From Sphingosinicella sp. LHD-64 (GTDB lineage: Bacteria; Pseudomonadota; Alphaproteobacteria; Sphingomonadales; Sphingomonadaceae), in assembly GCF_031157375.1 (NCBI RefSeq), contig NZ_JAVIFV010000003.1:570001-634000 (forward strand): a stretch of DNA of 64,000 nucleotides, in the 5' to 3' direction. Position 1 is the stretch's first letter. Every line of letters begins with the position of its first letter. The position numbers were made by a program, and so were the translations under genes. Positions 45,794 through 54,033 of the stretch are shown here, piece after piece. The notes under the pieces are model-generated. The model was not told the DNA's origin. It did not search any database and was given only the letters and a program-made list of their open reading frames with translations.

Positions 45794-46756
45794 ATGCACG
45801 GCTGGCTGGTGATCGACAAGCCGGTGGGGATCGGCTCGACCCAGGCGGTCGGCGCGGTCAAACGCGCGCTGCGCGAGGGCGGCTATCCGAAGGTGAAGGT
45901 CGGCCATGGCGGGACGCTCGATCCGCTGGCGAGCGGCGTGCTGCCGGTGGCGCTGGGCGAGGCGACCAAGCTTTCGGGCCGGATGCTGGATGCCGACAAG
46001 GTCTATGACTTCACGATCCGGTTTGGCGCAGAGACGGATACGCTCGATCTGGAGGGCAAGGTAATCGCCACCTCCGACGTGCGACCGACGGTCGCCGAGG
46101 TCGAAGCCGTGCTGCCGCGCTTCACCGGCCCGATCACGCAGGTGCCGCCGGCCTATTCGGCGCTGAAGGTGGATGGTCAGCGCGCCTACGATCTCGCCCG
46201 GGCAGGCAAGAACGTGACGCTCGCCAGCCGCGACGTCACCATTCACCAGCTCTCCATCAGTCATTCCAGCGAAAGCTGGAATCTCACTTCGCCTTCGACG
46301 GCTTCAGATAGAGAAAAGAGAGATTCCAGCTTTCGCTGGAATGACGACAGGTTGAATGAGATCACTCTCTCCGCCCGTGTCTCCAAGGGCACCTATATCC
46401 GTTCCCTCGCCCGCGACATCGCCCAGGCCTTGGAAACCGTCGGCCACGTCACCATGTTGCGACGGACCAAGGCCGGCCCCTTCACCCTCGGTGCGGCGAT
46501 TTCACTGGACAAATTGAGTGAAGCCGCTAAGGGCCGCACCCTTGAACAACACCTCCTGCCGCTGACGGCAGGGCTGGACGACATCCCGGCTCTTCCCGTC
46601 ACCCCCGATCAGGCAGGGGCGCTCCGTCAGGGGCGGACATTGATCGGGATCGCCGCCAAGCCAGGGCTTCATCTTGCGACGGACCGGGGCATTCCGGTCG
46701 CGCTGGTTGAGCTTAGCGAAGAGGGTCTTCGCGTGGTGCGCGGCTTCAACCTGTGA
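45794..46756 (+). CDS. truB: tRNA pseudouridine-55 synthase
   Basis: Makes pseudouridine 55 in the T-loop of tRNA. 320 residues from the ATG at 45794. The catalytic aspartate is D43 in GHGGTLDPLASGVLPVALG; the YDFTIRFGAETDTLD and VSKGTYIRSLARDIA motifs are also present. Residues about 156-184 come from a palindromic repeat read in frame (see repeat at 46260), between the QLSIS strand and NEITLSARVSKG. The gene sits in the normal truB-rpsO-pnp order. Confidence 0.96.
   Translation: MHGWLVIDKPVGIGSTQAVGAVKRALREGGYPKVKVGHGGTLDPLASGVLPVALGEATKLSGRMLDADKVYDFTIRFGAETDTLDLEGKVIATSDVRPTVAEVEAVLPRFTGPITQVPPAYSALKVDGQRAYDLARAGKNVTLASRDVTIHQLSISHSSESWNLTSPSTASDREKRDSSFRWNDDRLNEITLSARVSKGTYIRSLARDIAQALETVGHVTMLRRTKAGPFTLGAAISLDKLSEAAKGRTLEQHLLPLTAGLDDIPALPVTPDQAGALRQGRTLIGIAAKPGLHLATDRGIPVALVELSEEGLRVVRGFNL
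46260..46345. repeat. Palindromic repeat read in frame inside truB
   Basis: Perfect 26-base inverted arms at 46260-46285 and 46320-46345; the core of the left arm is ATTCCAGCGAAAGCTGGAAT, itself a hairpin. The 86-base element with a 34-base loop is translated as part of TruB (HSSESWNL...SSFRWND). Related GTCAT...CCAGCGAAGCTGG sequence occurs intergenically at 47088-47228. Confidence 0.9.
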
Positions 46757-46775
46757 CTTATGAAGGAGTGAAACG

Positions 46776-47045
46776 ATGTCGGTGACCGCCGCGCGCAAGC
46801 AGGAAATCATCAAGGACAACGCCCAGAACAAGGGCGACACGGGCAGCCCCGAGGTGCAGGTCGCGATCCTCACCGAGCGGATCGCCAACCTCACCGAGCA
46901 TTTCAAGACCCACGCGAAGGACAACCATTCGCGCCGCGGCCTGCTGATGCTCGTCAACAAGCGCCGCTCGCTGCTCGACTATCTGAAGCGGGAAGACGAA
47001 GCGCGCTACACCGCACTCATCGCGAAGCTGGGCCTTCGCAAGTGA
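46776..47045 (+). CDS. rpsO: 30S ribosomal protein S15
   Basis: 89 residues, the standard length. [30 protein letters not shown] and the rRNA-binding H-x-x-D...[20 protein letters not shown] stretch are typical. GGAG precedes the ATG at 46776. Followed by a strong hairpin and then pnp, the common arrangement, in which S15 also controls its own translation in other bacteria. Confidence 0.98.
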   Translation: MSVTAARKQEIIKDNAQNKGDTGSPEVQVAILTERIANLTEHFKTHAKDNHSRRGLLMLVNKRRSLLDYLKREDEARYTALIAKLGLRK

Positions 47046-47055
47046 CGCAATCGTT

Positions 47056-47078
47056 CGGCCCGCCTCGGCGGGCCGTTT
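47056..47078 (+). terminator. Hairpin terminator or attenuator after rpsO
   Basis: CGGCCCGCC and GGCGGGCCG (47056-47064 and 47067-47075) form a nine-pair stem with TC between, followed by TTT. It lies 10 bases after the rpsO stop. The short T run suggests partial read-through into pnp. Confidence 0.65.
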
Positions 47079-47087
47079 ACGTATTGC

Positions 47088-47228
47088 GTCATCCCGGCCC
47101 TTCGGCTGCCTGCAAGCAGGCGCTCAGGGTAAACTCCAGCGAAGCTGGAAGCCGGGATCCAGTCAAATGACCAGCGCGAGAGCGCTGTACTGACTGGGAA
47201 CTGGACCCCGGCCTTCGCCGGGGTGACG
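47088..47228. repeat. GTCATCCCGGC / GCCGGGGTGAC repeat element
   Basis: Begins GTCATCCCGGCCC, contains CCAGCGAAGCTGGAAGCCGG and GGATCCAGT, and ends CTGGACCCCGGCCTTCGCCGGGGTGACGG in pieces. It is a complex inverted element of about 140 bases between rpsO and pnp. The internal CCAGCGAAGCTGG resembles the truB repeat core. Confidence 0.8.
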
Positions 47229-47320
47229 GAGGAGAGGCAATCCGGCCGAACCTCCCGGGCCAAAACCGGCCCGTACACAGGCACCGGGGCGCATACGGCG
47301 CGCCGGATGAAGGAAACCAC

Positions 47321-49711
47321 ATGTTCGACATGAAGAAAGTAGACATCGAGTGGGGCGGCAAGACCCTCTCCCTCGAAACGGGCCGCGTTGCCCGCCAGGC
47401 CGACGGCGCGGTGCTCGCGACCCTCGGCGAGACGGTCGTCCTGTGCGCGGTGACCGCCGCACGCAGCGTCAAGGAAGGGCAGGACTTCTTCCCGCTGACC
47501 GTCCACTATCAGGAGAAATTCTCGTCGGCCGGGCGCATCCCGGGCGGCTTCTTCAAGCGGGAGCGCGGCGCCACCGAAAAGGAAACGCTGACCAGCCGCC
47601 TCATCGACCGCCCGATCCGTCCCCTCTTCCCCGAGGGTTTTTATAATGAAGTCAACGTGATCGCCCAGGTTCTCTCTTATGACGGGGAGAACGAGCCGGA
47701 CATCCTGGCGATGGTCGCGGCCTCGGCGGCGCTGACCATTTCGGGCGTGCCCTTCATGGGCCCGATCGGTGCCGCGCGGGTTGGCTACAAGGACGGCGAC
47801 TATATCCTCAACCCGACGCTGGACGAGGTGAAGGAAGGCGATCTCGACCTCGTCGTCGCGGCGACCAACGAAGCGGTGATGATGGTCGAATCCGAAGCGA
47901 AGGAGCTGTCGGAAGAGGTCATGCTGGGCGCGGTCATGTTCGCCCACCGCGAGAGCCAGAAGGTGATCGACGCGATCATCGACCTCGCCGAGCAGGCCGC
48001 CAAGGACCCGTGGGAGCTGGCAGCTCCGGAGGACCAGAGCGCCGCCAAGCAGCGCCTCCGCGACCTCATCGGCGCCGATCTCGCCGCGGCCTACAAGCTC
48101 ACCGACAAGCAGGCCCGCCAGAACGCGATCAACGAGGCCCGTACCAAGGCGCGCGAAAGCCTCGCCGACCTCGCCGAGAGCGATCCGGCCGCCTATCTCG
48201 GCACGCTGAAGCTGGTGAAGAAACTTGAGGCCGAAATCGTCCGCACCGCCATCCTGAAGGACGGCCAGCGGATCGACGGGCGCACCACCACCCAGATCCG
48301 CCCGATCGAGGCGATCGTCGGCTTCCTGCCGCGCACCCACGGCTCCGCTTTGTTCACGCGCGGCGAGACCCAGTCGATCTGCACGACGACGCTCGGCACC
48401 AAGGACAGCGAGCAGATGATCGACGGCCTGACCGGCCTCTCCTACGAGCGCTTCATGCTCCACTACAACTTCCCGCCCTATTCGGTCGGCGAAGTCGGCC
48501 GCTTCGGCGCGCCGGGCCGGCGTGAAGTGGGTCACGGCAAGCTGGCGTGGCGGGCGCTCCATCCGGTGCTCCCGACCCATGACGAATTCCCCTACACGAT
48601 CCGCGTCCTCAGCGACATCACGGAGTCGAACGGCTCTTCCTCGATGGCGACCGTCTGCGGCGGCTCACTCTCGATGATGGACGCCGGCGTGCCGCTGAAG
48701 CGGCCGGTCTCCGGCATCGCGATGGGCCTGATCCTTGAAGGGCAGGACTTCGCGGTGATCAGCGACATCCTCGGCGACGAGGACCATCTTGGCGACATGG
48801 ACTTCAAGGTTGCCGGCACGTCCGAAGGCATCACCACGATGCAGATGGACATCAAGGTCGCCGGCATCACCCAGGAGATTTTCGAAAAGGCGCTGCACCA
48901 GGCCAAGGCCGGCCGCGCCCACATCCTGGGCGAGATGGCCAAGGCGCTCGACCACACCCGCGAGGAGCTTTCCGCCCACGCGCCGCGGATCGAGACGATG
49001 CAGATCGACAAGGCGAAGATCCGCGACGTGATCGGCACCGGCGGCAAGGTGATCCGCGAGATCGTCGCGACCACCGGCGCCAAGGTCGACATCGACGACG
49101 AGGGCGTGATCAAGATCTCGTCGTCCGACCTCAGCCAGATCGAGGCGGCCCGCAAGTGGATCGCCGGGATCGTCGAGGAGGCGGAAGTCGGCAAGATCTA
49201 TTCGGGCAAGGTGGTCAACATCGTCGATTTCGGCGCGTTCGTGAACTTCATGGGCGGCAAGGACGGCCTCGTCCACGTCTCCGAGATGAAGAACGAGCGG
49301 GTCGAGAAGCCGACCGACGTCGTCGCCGAAGGCCAGGAAGTGAAGGTCAAGGTCCTCGAGATCGATCCGCGCGGCAAGGTCCGCCTGTCGATGCGCGTCG
49401 TCGACCAGGAGACCGGCGAGGAGCTGGAAGACACCCGCCCGCCCCGCGAACCGCGCGAGCGCGGCGAGCGTGGCGACCGTGGTCCCCGGCGTGACGGTGA
49501 AGGCCGTGGCGATCGTGGCGGCCGTGGCGGCGACCGCGGCCGTGGTGGCCGGGATCGCGGGCCGCGTCGTGACGGCGAAGGCCGTGGCGGCGAACGCGGC
49601 GAAGGTCGTGGCGATCGGGGCAGCGACCGTCCCCGCCGCGACAATGACGGCGGCGACAACGGGCCCGAGCCTGAGTTCGCGCCGGCGTTTTTGACGCGCG
49701 ACGACGACTGA
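47321..49711 (+). CDS. pnp: Polyribonucleotide nucleotidyltransferase
   Basis: 3'-5' phosphorolytic exoribonuclease and core of RNA turnover. 796 residues, longer than the usual 700 because of a tail. Two RNase PH domains ([44 protein letters not shown], with [27 protein letters not shown]), then a KH domain ([15 protein letters not shown]) and an S1 domain ([28 protein letters not shown]). The last 80 residues are an RGG/DR-rich low-complexity tail ([20 protein letters not shown]), likely RNA-binding or a contact for RNase E. GAAGGAA precedes the ATG. Confidence 0.98.
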   Translation: MFDMKKVDIEWGGKTLSLETGRVARQADGAVLATLGETVVLCAVTAARSVKEGQDFFPLTVHYQEKFSSAGRIPGGFFKRERGATEKETLTSRLIDRPIRPLFPEGFYNEVNVIAQVLSYDGENEPDILAMVAASAALTISGVPFMGPIGAARVGYKDGDYILNPTLDEVKEGDLDLVVAATNEAVMMVESEAKELSEEVMLGAVMFAHRESQKVIDAIIDLAEQAAKDPWELAAPEDQSAAKQRLRDLIGADLAAAYKLTDKQARQNAINEARTKARESLADLAESDPAAYLGTLKLVKKLEAEIVRTAILKDGQRIDGRTTTQIRPIEAIVGFLPRTHGSALFTRGETQSICTTTLGTKDSEQMIDGLTGLSYERFMLHYNFPPYSVGEVGRFGAPGRREVGHGKLAWRALHPVLPTHDEFPYTIRVLSDITESNGSSSMATVCGGSLSMMDAGVPLKRPVSGIAMGLILEGQDFAVISDILGDEDHLGDMDFKVAGTSEGITTMQMDIKVAGITQEIFEKALHQAKAGRAHILGEMAKALDHTREELSAHAPRIETMQIDKAKIRDVIGTGGKVIREIVATTGAKVDIDDEGVIKISSSDLSQIEAARKWIAGIVEEAEVGKIYSGKVVNIVDFGAFVNFMGGKDGLVHVSEMKNERVEKPTDVVAEGQEVKVKVLEIDPRGKVRLSMRVVDQETGEELEDTRPPREPRERGERGDRGPRRDGEGRGDRGGRGGDRGRGGRDRGPRRDGEGRGGERGEGRGDRGSDRPRRDNDGGDNGPEPEFAPAFLTRDDD

Positions 49712-49756
49712 GAGTGGCGGCCATAAGGCCGCTTCTTGGAGTGACTGAAACGAGAG

Positions 49757-49788
49757 GCCCCGCGAGCGATCGCGGGGCTTCTGCGTTT
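49757..49788 (+). terminator. Rho-independent terminator of pnp
   Basis: GCCCCGCGA, loop GCGA, TCGCGGGGC (49757-49778), then TTCTGCGTTT. A nine-pair G+C stem about 45 bases after the pnp stop; it may also serve the minus-strand gene that ends at 49791. Confidence 0.8.
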
Positions 49789-49790
49789 GC

Positions 49791-50009
49791 TCAGGCGGGA
49801 CGCTGTCCCCGTATCGCCTCGCGCGCTCGTACGCTGCGCCTCACCTGCGCCAGCGCGTCCGCGAGATTGGAGTAGCGATAGCCCTCGACCCAGTAATGAT
49901 GGCTCGTCGTTCGCGTGATGCCGTTGCGCTCCATCACCGCGCGGTCGGGATCGGTTTCCGGCACCTCGGCCGCGAGGGCTCGGCTGCCCATGGTCGTTCG
50001 CGCTGCCAT
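49791..50009 (-). CDS. Small unknown protein, paralogue of the one at 51316
   Basis: About 72 residues from the ATG at 50009, which has AAAGGGAG upstream; an ATG at 50027 that overlaps the preceding stop by ATGA is an alternative. The core DRAVMERNGITRTTSHHYWV then EGYRYSNLADALAQVRR parallels DDAELARLGITPVTTTHYLV and GPFRYESLPEAVAATKR of the gene at 51316. Last gene of a chain of small minus-strand genes. No known function; the pattern HHY-x-V...YRY...L-x-x-A may define a family. Confidence 0.65.
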   Translation of the reverse strand: MAARTTMGSRALAAEVPETDPDRAVMERNGITRTTSHHYWVEGYRYSNLADALAQVRRSVRAREAIRGQRPA

Positions 50010-50023
50010 CCTTCGTCTCCCTT

Positions 50024-50293
50024 TCATTGCTGCCCCGTCGGCGGACGCGCCGCCTCGCGGCGGTCGGCGGCGCGGATATCGACATCGGCCTGCGTCCGGC
50101 CGCGCTGTTCCGCGGACGCCCTCAGCGCCGCGTCGTCATTCCGGTTACCGATGTTGTCGAGCGACGCCCCGGTCGCCGGCTCCGGTTGCACTGGCGCCGT
50201 GCCGCAGGCGGCAAGCCCGGCCAGCGCGAGGGCCACCATGCCGGCGCGGCGCAGGCGGGCGGCCGGACCGGGGCGGGCCGCGACGGCGGTCAT
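50024..50293 (-). CDS. Small lipoprotein
   Basis: 89 residues with a lipoprotein signal: MTAVAARPGPAARLRRAGMV then ALALAGLAAC, the lipobox LAAC, about 30 residues in. The mature part is polar and short, with EPATGASLDNIGNRNDDAALRASAEQRGRTQADVDIR. Start and stop overlap neighbours by ATGA on both sides, so it is in a coupled operon. Function unknown. Confidence 0.65.
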   Translation of the reverse strand: MTAVAARPGPAARLRRAGMVALALAGLAACGTAPVQPEPATGASLDNIGNRNDDAALRASAEQRGRTQADVDIRAADRREAARPPTGQQ

Positions 50294-50556
50294 GGACTTT
50301 CGAAGCCGCGGTCCGGATTCTCGCTGAACAGGCGATCGCGCTCGGCGCGGGCCTCGCGCTTGCGCAGCGCGACGACGGCGGCACCCATCCTGGTGCGGCT
50401 GTTCCGCGCCTCGCGGCGCTCCGCGGCGAGCGCCTCTTCGCCCCAGGCGATGGCGGCATTGGTCGCGATCGCCCTCACATTGGCGAGCTCGGCGACCGCG
50501 GCCCGGTCGCGATGATAGGCCTCCTGGGTGCGGCACAGGCTGGCGGACGGATACAT
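50290..50556 (-). CDS. Small helical protein, unknown
   Basis: 88 residues: MYPSASLCRTQEAYHRDRAA and then a long charged helix rich in Ala, Arg and Glu (WGEEALAAERREARNSRTRM). GAGGAG precedes the ATG. Coupled by ATGA overlap to the lipoprotein gene downstream. The RTQE-x-x-HRDRAA-x-x-x-L-x-N-V-R-x-I-A pattern is familiar from sphingomonad small proteins but has no function assigned to my knowledge. Confidence 0.65.
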   Translation of the reverse strand: MYPSASLCRTQEAYHRDRAAVAELANVRAIATNAAIAWGEEALAAERREARNSRTRMGAAVVALRKREARAERDRLFSENPDRGFESP

Positions 50557-50602
50557 GCGAATCTCCTCTCGAACGGGTGGAAAAGCGCGTCGCGGCAGGC
50601 GA

Positions 50603-50722
50603 TCAGCCCTTCGCCGGATTGGGCATGATCCCCTTGAGCGACGGCTTCGAGACGTTCGACTTGGGAACCGCCTTTTTCGGCTTGCGAGCTTCCTTGTTGC
50701 CGCGTTGCTGGCCCTTCGCCAT
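50603..50722 (-). CDS. 39-residue basic protein
   Basis: Encodes MAKGQQRGNKEARKPKKAVP and then KSNVSKPSLKGIMPNPAKG. Very basic and lysine-rich, with the MAKGQ-x-R-x-NKE-x-(R/K)KPKK opening that recurs in tiny proteins of proteobacteria. GAGGAG is 8 bases before the ATG, which supports translation. Function unknown; charge suggests nucleic-acid contact. Confidence 0.7.
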   Translation of the reverse strand: MAKGQQRGNKEARKPKKAVPKSNVSKPSLKGIMPNPAKG

Positions 50723-50780
50723 GTCGTTGCTCCTCATTGCTGTGGGGTATGTCGGTCCGGCCGGACGGGGGCGGCAGCGG

Positions 50781-51029
50781 CTAGCGCCGCGGCTCGCCGG
50801 CTGCGCGCCGCGATGCGTCGGTCTGCTGGCGCAGGACGCGGGCGCGATGCTGGTAGGTGTTATGGTGCTGGCCCATCAATCCGCCGCTGAAATCGGCGAC
50901 GAACCTGGCGCGCATGGCGGCAAGATCATCGCTCTCCACCCGATCACGGGCGACCGGCGAGACATCGCTGGGGGTGATGACGCCGCGCGCCGGGGCGGCG
51001 GCGAGCGTATTTTCGGGAGTCGCTGTCAC
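50781..51029 (-). CDS. Small unknown protein
   Basis: 82 residues from a GTG with GGAG 11 bases upstream. ARDRVESDDLAAMRARFVADFSGGLMGQHHNTYQHRARVLRQQTDASRR is a likely helical core; GGLMGQHHNTYQHRARVLRQ is notable. Not recognised. Part of the small-gene run. Confidence 0.55.
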   Translation of the reverse strand: MTATPENTLAAAPARGVITPSDVSPVARDRVESDDLAAMRARFVADFSGGLMGQHHNTYQHRARVLRQQTDASRRAAGEPRR

Positions 51030-51175
51030 GATTCTGCTCCAACTTCAGGCGGGAGCACGCGCATCTCTCAGCCGCTCCGACGCCTAAGGCCAAGAGGAGC
51101 GATTGTCCTCATATGGGGGTGGCACGATGGATTTACCAGCTGGGCGCCGCAGAAACCGCCGGAGGCACAGTTGCG

Positions 51176-51319
51176 TCACTCCTGCAGCCGCCAGGGGAGG
51201 CCCGGGAGCTTGACCATGGCCCGGCCGCACTGCGTGCAGCGGCTGACGAAATAGCCGCCTTCCCAATGGCTATGGGCGGTATCGGGCAGGTGCCGCCCGA
51301 GCCAGTCGTGCAGGCTCAT
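51176..51319 (-). CDS. 47-residue zinc-ribbon-like protein
   Basis: Encodes MSLHDWLGRHLPDTAHSHWE, GGYFVSRCTQCGRAMVKLPG and LPWRLQE. The C-x-x-C with preceding aromatic residues looks like half of a zinc ribbon. The ATG overlaps the stop of the gene at 51316 by ATGA, so the two are translationally coupled. Too short for most gene callers. Function unknown. Confidence 0.6.
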   Translation of the reverse strand: MSLHDWLGRHLPDTAHSHWEGGYFVSRCTQCGRAMVKLPGLPWRLQE

Positions 51320-51486
51320 GCGTCGTTGCCGACGACGGGGACGCGCTTCGTCGCGGCGACGGCTTCGGGCAGGCTCTCATAGCGGAAGGGCCCGACCAGA
51401 TAGTGCGTCGTCGTCACGGGCGTGATGCCGAGCCGCGCCAGCTCCGCATCGTCCAGGACGAGGGTCAGTTTGGGAGGCGGGTCCAT
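51316..51486 (-). CDS. 56-residue protein, paralogue of the one at 49791
   Basis: Starts MDPPPKLTLVLDDAELARLG and continues ITPVTTTHYLVGPFRYESLP, then EAVAATKRVPVVGNDA. The core aligns with the 49791 gene (GIT-x-x-T-x-HY-x-V-x-x-x-RY-x-x-L-x-x-A). Purine-rich CCGGAGAGACG precedes the ATG. Coupled to the zinc-ribbon-like gene downstream. Function unknown. Confidence 0.6.
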   Translation of the reverse strand: MDPPPKLTLVLDDAELARLGITPVTTTHYLVGPFRYESLPEAVAATKRVPVVGNDA

Positions 51487-51531
51487 CGGATATTCGTCTC
51501 TCCGGTTTGGAAGATCGGGCGATCGGCAACC

Positions 51532-51819
51532 CTAGGGCGCAGCGTCCTGCGGCACCGGCGGCTCGCCGGCGCCCGCGTCCTCGAGGCGGCGGCTTTCCAC
51601 GAGGAGCGCGCCCTCGACCGCGATCAGCCCGACGTCGCTGGCGATCGCGAGATCGAGCGGGCGGGCGCGGAGCAGATCGTGGTGGGTGTTGAGGAAAGTG
51701 CGCACCGCGTCCGTCCCCGGCAGTGCAGACTGTGCCGCCTTCACCACGCGGCCCTGCCGTTCCTGCTGCGCCGGCGACAGCCGCGGAATGGCGCGGGCGC
51801 TCTTGAAGCGCATGGTCAT
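51532..51819 (-). CDS. Xre/MbcA/ParS toxin-binding-domain-like protein
   Basis: 95 residues; start overlaps the upstream stop by ATGA. TDAVRTFLNTHHDLLRARPLDLAIASDVGLIAVEGALL has the layout of the toxin-binding domain of Xre/MbcA/ParS antitoxins (A-x-x-FLN-x-x-x-x-L-x-x-x-x-PLDL...G-x-x-x-VE-x-L). Antitoxins of this kind usually pair with a RES-domain toxin; the upstream gene does not look like RES and is short. So this may be an orphan or a domain used differently. Confidence 0.6.
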   Translation of the reverse strand: MTMRFKSARAIPRLSPAQQERQGRVVKAAQSALPGTDAVRTFLNTHHDLLRARPLDLAIASDVGLIAVEGALLVESRRLEDAGAGEPPVPQDAAP

Positions 51820-52103
51820 GCGCCCTCCCGCACGGCCTGGTCCCGGCCCTGGGGCGGCGGCGCCCATGGCCCGCGGAAGATCGAGCCTGGCCGGGCCGGC
51901 TTCGACGGGGGTTTGTCGCGGGGTCCCTCCTTCGCTTCAACGACCGATCCGTTCTCGACCATCAGGAAGGGGCGGCATTGCGCCGCTGCGATGGCGCAGC
52001 GGCCGGCGCGATCATAATGGGCGAGACGCGCCTCCGACGTCGCCGCGCCCCGCGCCATTGCCAGCGCCGCCCGCTTGCGGCCGATCCAATATGCCTTATC
52101 CAT
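51816..52103 (-). CDS. Small unknown protein before the MbcA/ParS-like gene
   Basis: 95 residues from the ATG at 52103: MDKAYWIGRKRAALAMARGA then TSEARLAHYDRAGRCAIAAA and a proline-rich C-terminus (GPWAPPPQGRD). The WIGRKRAALAMARGA-x-x-SEARL-x-HY-x-x-AGR pattern is one I associate with uncharacterised sphingomonad proteins. First gene of the small-gene run and coupled to the MbcA/ParS-like gene by ATGA. No catalytic motif visible. Confidence 0.6.
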   Translation of the reverse strand: MDKAYWIGRKRAALAMARGAATSEARLAHYDRAGRCAIAAAQCRPFLMVENGSVVEAKEGPRDKPPSKPARPGSIFRGPWAPPPQGRDQAVREGA

Positions 52104-52483
52104 GAAATTCACCTGTACCGGTGCAAGCGAGAGTACGTCGCATCTCTCTGTCACGGGGCGCTTGCGGAAAATTGCTCAGGTGATGCTCGCTGCCTACCAA
52201 ATATCCGGAAAAATAGCGACACAAATCAGGGTAAGGGGTTTCGGGTCTACGACTGGCGGCATCTGCCCGTATTTTTCGGAGACCCATCCCATGAACGCCT
52301 CTCGAGAGGCGAGCAACGATCGAAGTGGCCGACAATTTCATTGAAATTACACACATATCTATCTGTATCGTGAGAGCTGACGTCGCCTGCGAGCGAAACT
52401 GAAGCCCCCGGCCCTTTCCCTTCGAGCTTTATTGGCCCCGTGCCTCTCACGCGGGGCAATTCTGACATGCGAAAAGGCCGATC
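52104..52483. other. 380-base intergenic region, lower G+C
   Basis: Lies between the divergent small-gene run and the cold-shock remnant. Composition is visibly lower in G+C (for example the stretch near 52200-52240 and 52330-52370). Short dyads occur (CCTCTCGAGAGG near 52300), and GAAAAGGCC lies just before 52484. An 89-codon open frame at 52075-52344 has no protein-like pattern. It must contain the promoter of the small-gene run; I cannot place it. Confidence 0.4.
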
Positions 52484-52594
52484 ATGACTATCGGCACCGC
52501 GAAATTCTTCGACACCGACCGGGGCTTCGGCTTCTGGATTCGGTCCGAGGACGACCTGCTGAGCCGGCACGCCAAGGTTCTTCGCGCGGGTTGA
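52484..52594 (+). pseudogene. Truncated cold-shock protein gene
   Basis: Encodes MTIGTAKFFDTDRGFGFWIR, SEDDLLSRHA and KVLRAG. The first 17 residues match the cold-shock domain start (GT-x-KFF-x-T-x-RGFGF with RNP1), and HAKVLRAG resembles the later H-x-x-x-L-x-x-AG segment, but the middle strands and RNP2 (VFVH) are missing and the protein ends at 36 residues, half the normal 68-70. An AAGG site precedes the ATG. Probably decayed; a short functional peptide is possible. Confidence 0.6.
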
Positions 52595-52809
52595 CGTTGC
52601 CGCGCAACGTCGGCTTCGCCTCGGCGGCGGCGCCTTGCACTCCGCACTCCCGGCCCTATCTTGCCCACCACCATGAAATTCATCGCTTTCCATTTCGCGG
52701 CGGCGTTTCCGCTGGCCTGACCGGCCCGAGCGGAACCCTTTTGCCACGAGACGCTGCCGCGTCGGCGCGAGGCCGGACGCGGGCGGCGCGACATATGGAA
52801 AGCATAATC

Positions 52810-53610
52810 ATGCACGATGCACATGAAACGCGCGCGCTGAGCGCGGCCGAGATCGAGTCCTTCATCGCCGACGGCTTCGTCCGGATCGACGACGCCTTTC
52901 CGGAGGCCCTGGCCGGGGAGGCGCGGGCGATCCTCTGGCGGGACATGGGGCTGGACGCGGACGATCCCGCAGGCTGGACCCGGCCGGTCGTCCGGCTCGG
53001 CCATTACAGCCAGGAGCCGTTCCGCGCAGCCGCCAATACGCTCACGCTCCACGCCGCCTTCGACCAGCTCGTCGGCGCGGGGCGCTGGCTGCCGCCGGGG
53101 GCGATCGGCACCTTTCCAGTGCGCTTCCCCTCGCCGGACGATCCCGGCGACACCGGCTGGCACGTCGACATGAGCTTCGGGACCGACACACCCGACTTCA
53201 TGGACTGGCGCGCCAACGTGGCGAGCCGCGGCCGGGCGCTCTTGATGCTGTTCCTGTTCTCCGACGTGGGCCCGGACGATGCCCCGACGCGCATCCGTGC
53301 CGGATCGCATCTCGACATCGCCCGGCAGCTGGCGCCGGCCGGGGAGGAAGGGCTGACCCTGCGCGAACTGGCCGCGGACGGCTTCGCGTCGTCCGCCTGG
53401 CGGCCGGAGGCGCTGGCGACCGGGGCGGCGGGGACGGCGTATCTGTGCCACCCCTTCCTGGTCCATAGCGCGCAGTCGCACCGGGGGTCGCGGCCGCGCT
53501 TCATGGCGCAGCCGCCGCTCTTGCCGCGGGAGCCGTTCGTGCTGGACCGGGCCGACGGGGGCTATTGTCCTGTCGAGCGGGCAATCCTGAAAGGCATTCG
53601 GGAAGGCTGA
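52810..53610 (+). CDS. PhyH-type Fe(II)/2-oxoglutarate dioxygenase
   Basis: 266 residues from the ATG at 52810, with GGAAAG upstream; an ATG at 52795 is possible. Facial-triad residues: H and D in DTGWHVDMSFG, and the distal H in PFLVHSAQSHRGSRPRFM, with the 2-oxoglutarate arginine nearby. FIADGFVRIDDAFPEALAGEAR is the usual phytanoyl-CoA hydroxylase-like opening. Substrate unknown. Downstream lies a strong stem-loop. Confidence 0.88.
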   Translation: MHDAHETRALSAAEIESFIADGFVRIDDAFPEALAGEARAILWRDMGLDADDPAGWTRPVVRLGHYSQEPFRAAANTLTLHAAFDQLVGAGRWLPPGAIGTFPVRFPSPDDPGDTGWHVDMSFGTDTPDFMDWRANVASRGRALLMLFLFSDVGPDDAPTRIRAGSHLDIARQLAPAGEEGLTLRELAADGFASSAWRPEALATGAAGTAYLCHPFLVHSAQSHRGSRPRFMAQPPLLPREPFVLDRADGGYCPVERAILKGIREG

Positions 53611-53618
53611 CACGGGAG

Positions 53619-53673
53619 GGGCCCCGCGCGCGATCTCGAGCCCTTCTTGCGTTCCCCGGGGAACGCGGGGCCC
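53619..53673. other. Stem-loop after the dioxygenase gene
   Basis: GGGCCCCGCG (53619-53628) pairs with CGCGGGGCCC (53664-53673), and the interior holds an 18-base perfect palindrome GCGTTCCCCGGGGAACGC (53649-53666) that overlaps the right arm. It may end transcription of the dioxygenase gene, but there is no T run. Confidence 0.5.
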
Positions 53674-53735
53674 TGACCGCGCGTGAGGCCCGTTGGGGTC
53701 TGGGCGGCGGGCCCGTCCGGCGGTAAGATGCGGCC

Positions 53736-54017
53736 ATGACCAGCCTCATTTCCGTCGATCGCAACACCATTCGCCACGATGCCGCGCGCGGCGGCGTCGG
53801 ATTCCGCTATTCGGACGGCGCGCGGGCGCGCAGGGCCTTCGTCTCCGATGCCACGGTGGCCGGCCTGCTCCGCGTCCGGGCCCTCACTGCCGCGCAGGCC
53901 GAGGGCTTCATCCGCAACATCGCGCTCAAGCTCGCCCTGTTTCTCGCCAACCGGCGCGAGTCCAGGCCGAACGAGGAGGTGCAGCTGAGCCTGGACGACC
54001 TCAGGCAGATACGCTGA
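53736..54017 (+). CDS. Small unknown protein, possibly DUF1488-like
   Basis: 93 residues. TIRHDAARGGVGFRYSDGARARRAFVSDATVAGLL resembles the DUF1488 opening (V-x-F-x-x-x-DG-x-x-x-x-x-x-V-S), followed by a helix (AEGFIRNIALKLALFLANRR) and an acidic end. The resemblance is weak. Convergent with the TetR gene. Function unknown. Confidence 0.5.
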   Translation: MTSLISVDRNTIRHDAARGGVGFRYSDGARARRAFVSDATVAGLLRVRALTAAQAEGFIRNIALKLALFLANRRESRPNEEVQLSLDDLRQIR

Positions 54018-54033
54018 GGGCGTTGCCGCCCGC

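Noticed and set aside
52075-52344. 89-codon plus-strand frame in the intergenic region before the cold-shock remnant
   Set aside because: No ribosome-binding site, no recognisable pattern, and it overlaps the start of the gene at 51816-52103 on the other strand.
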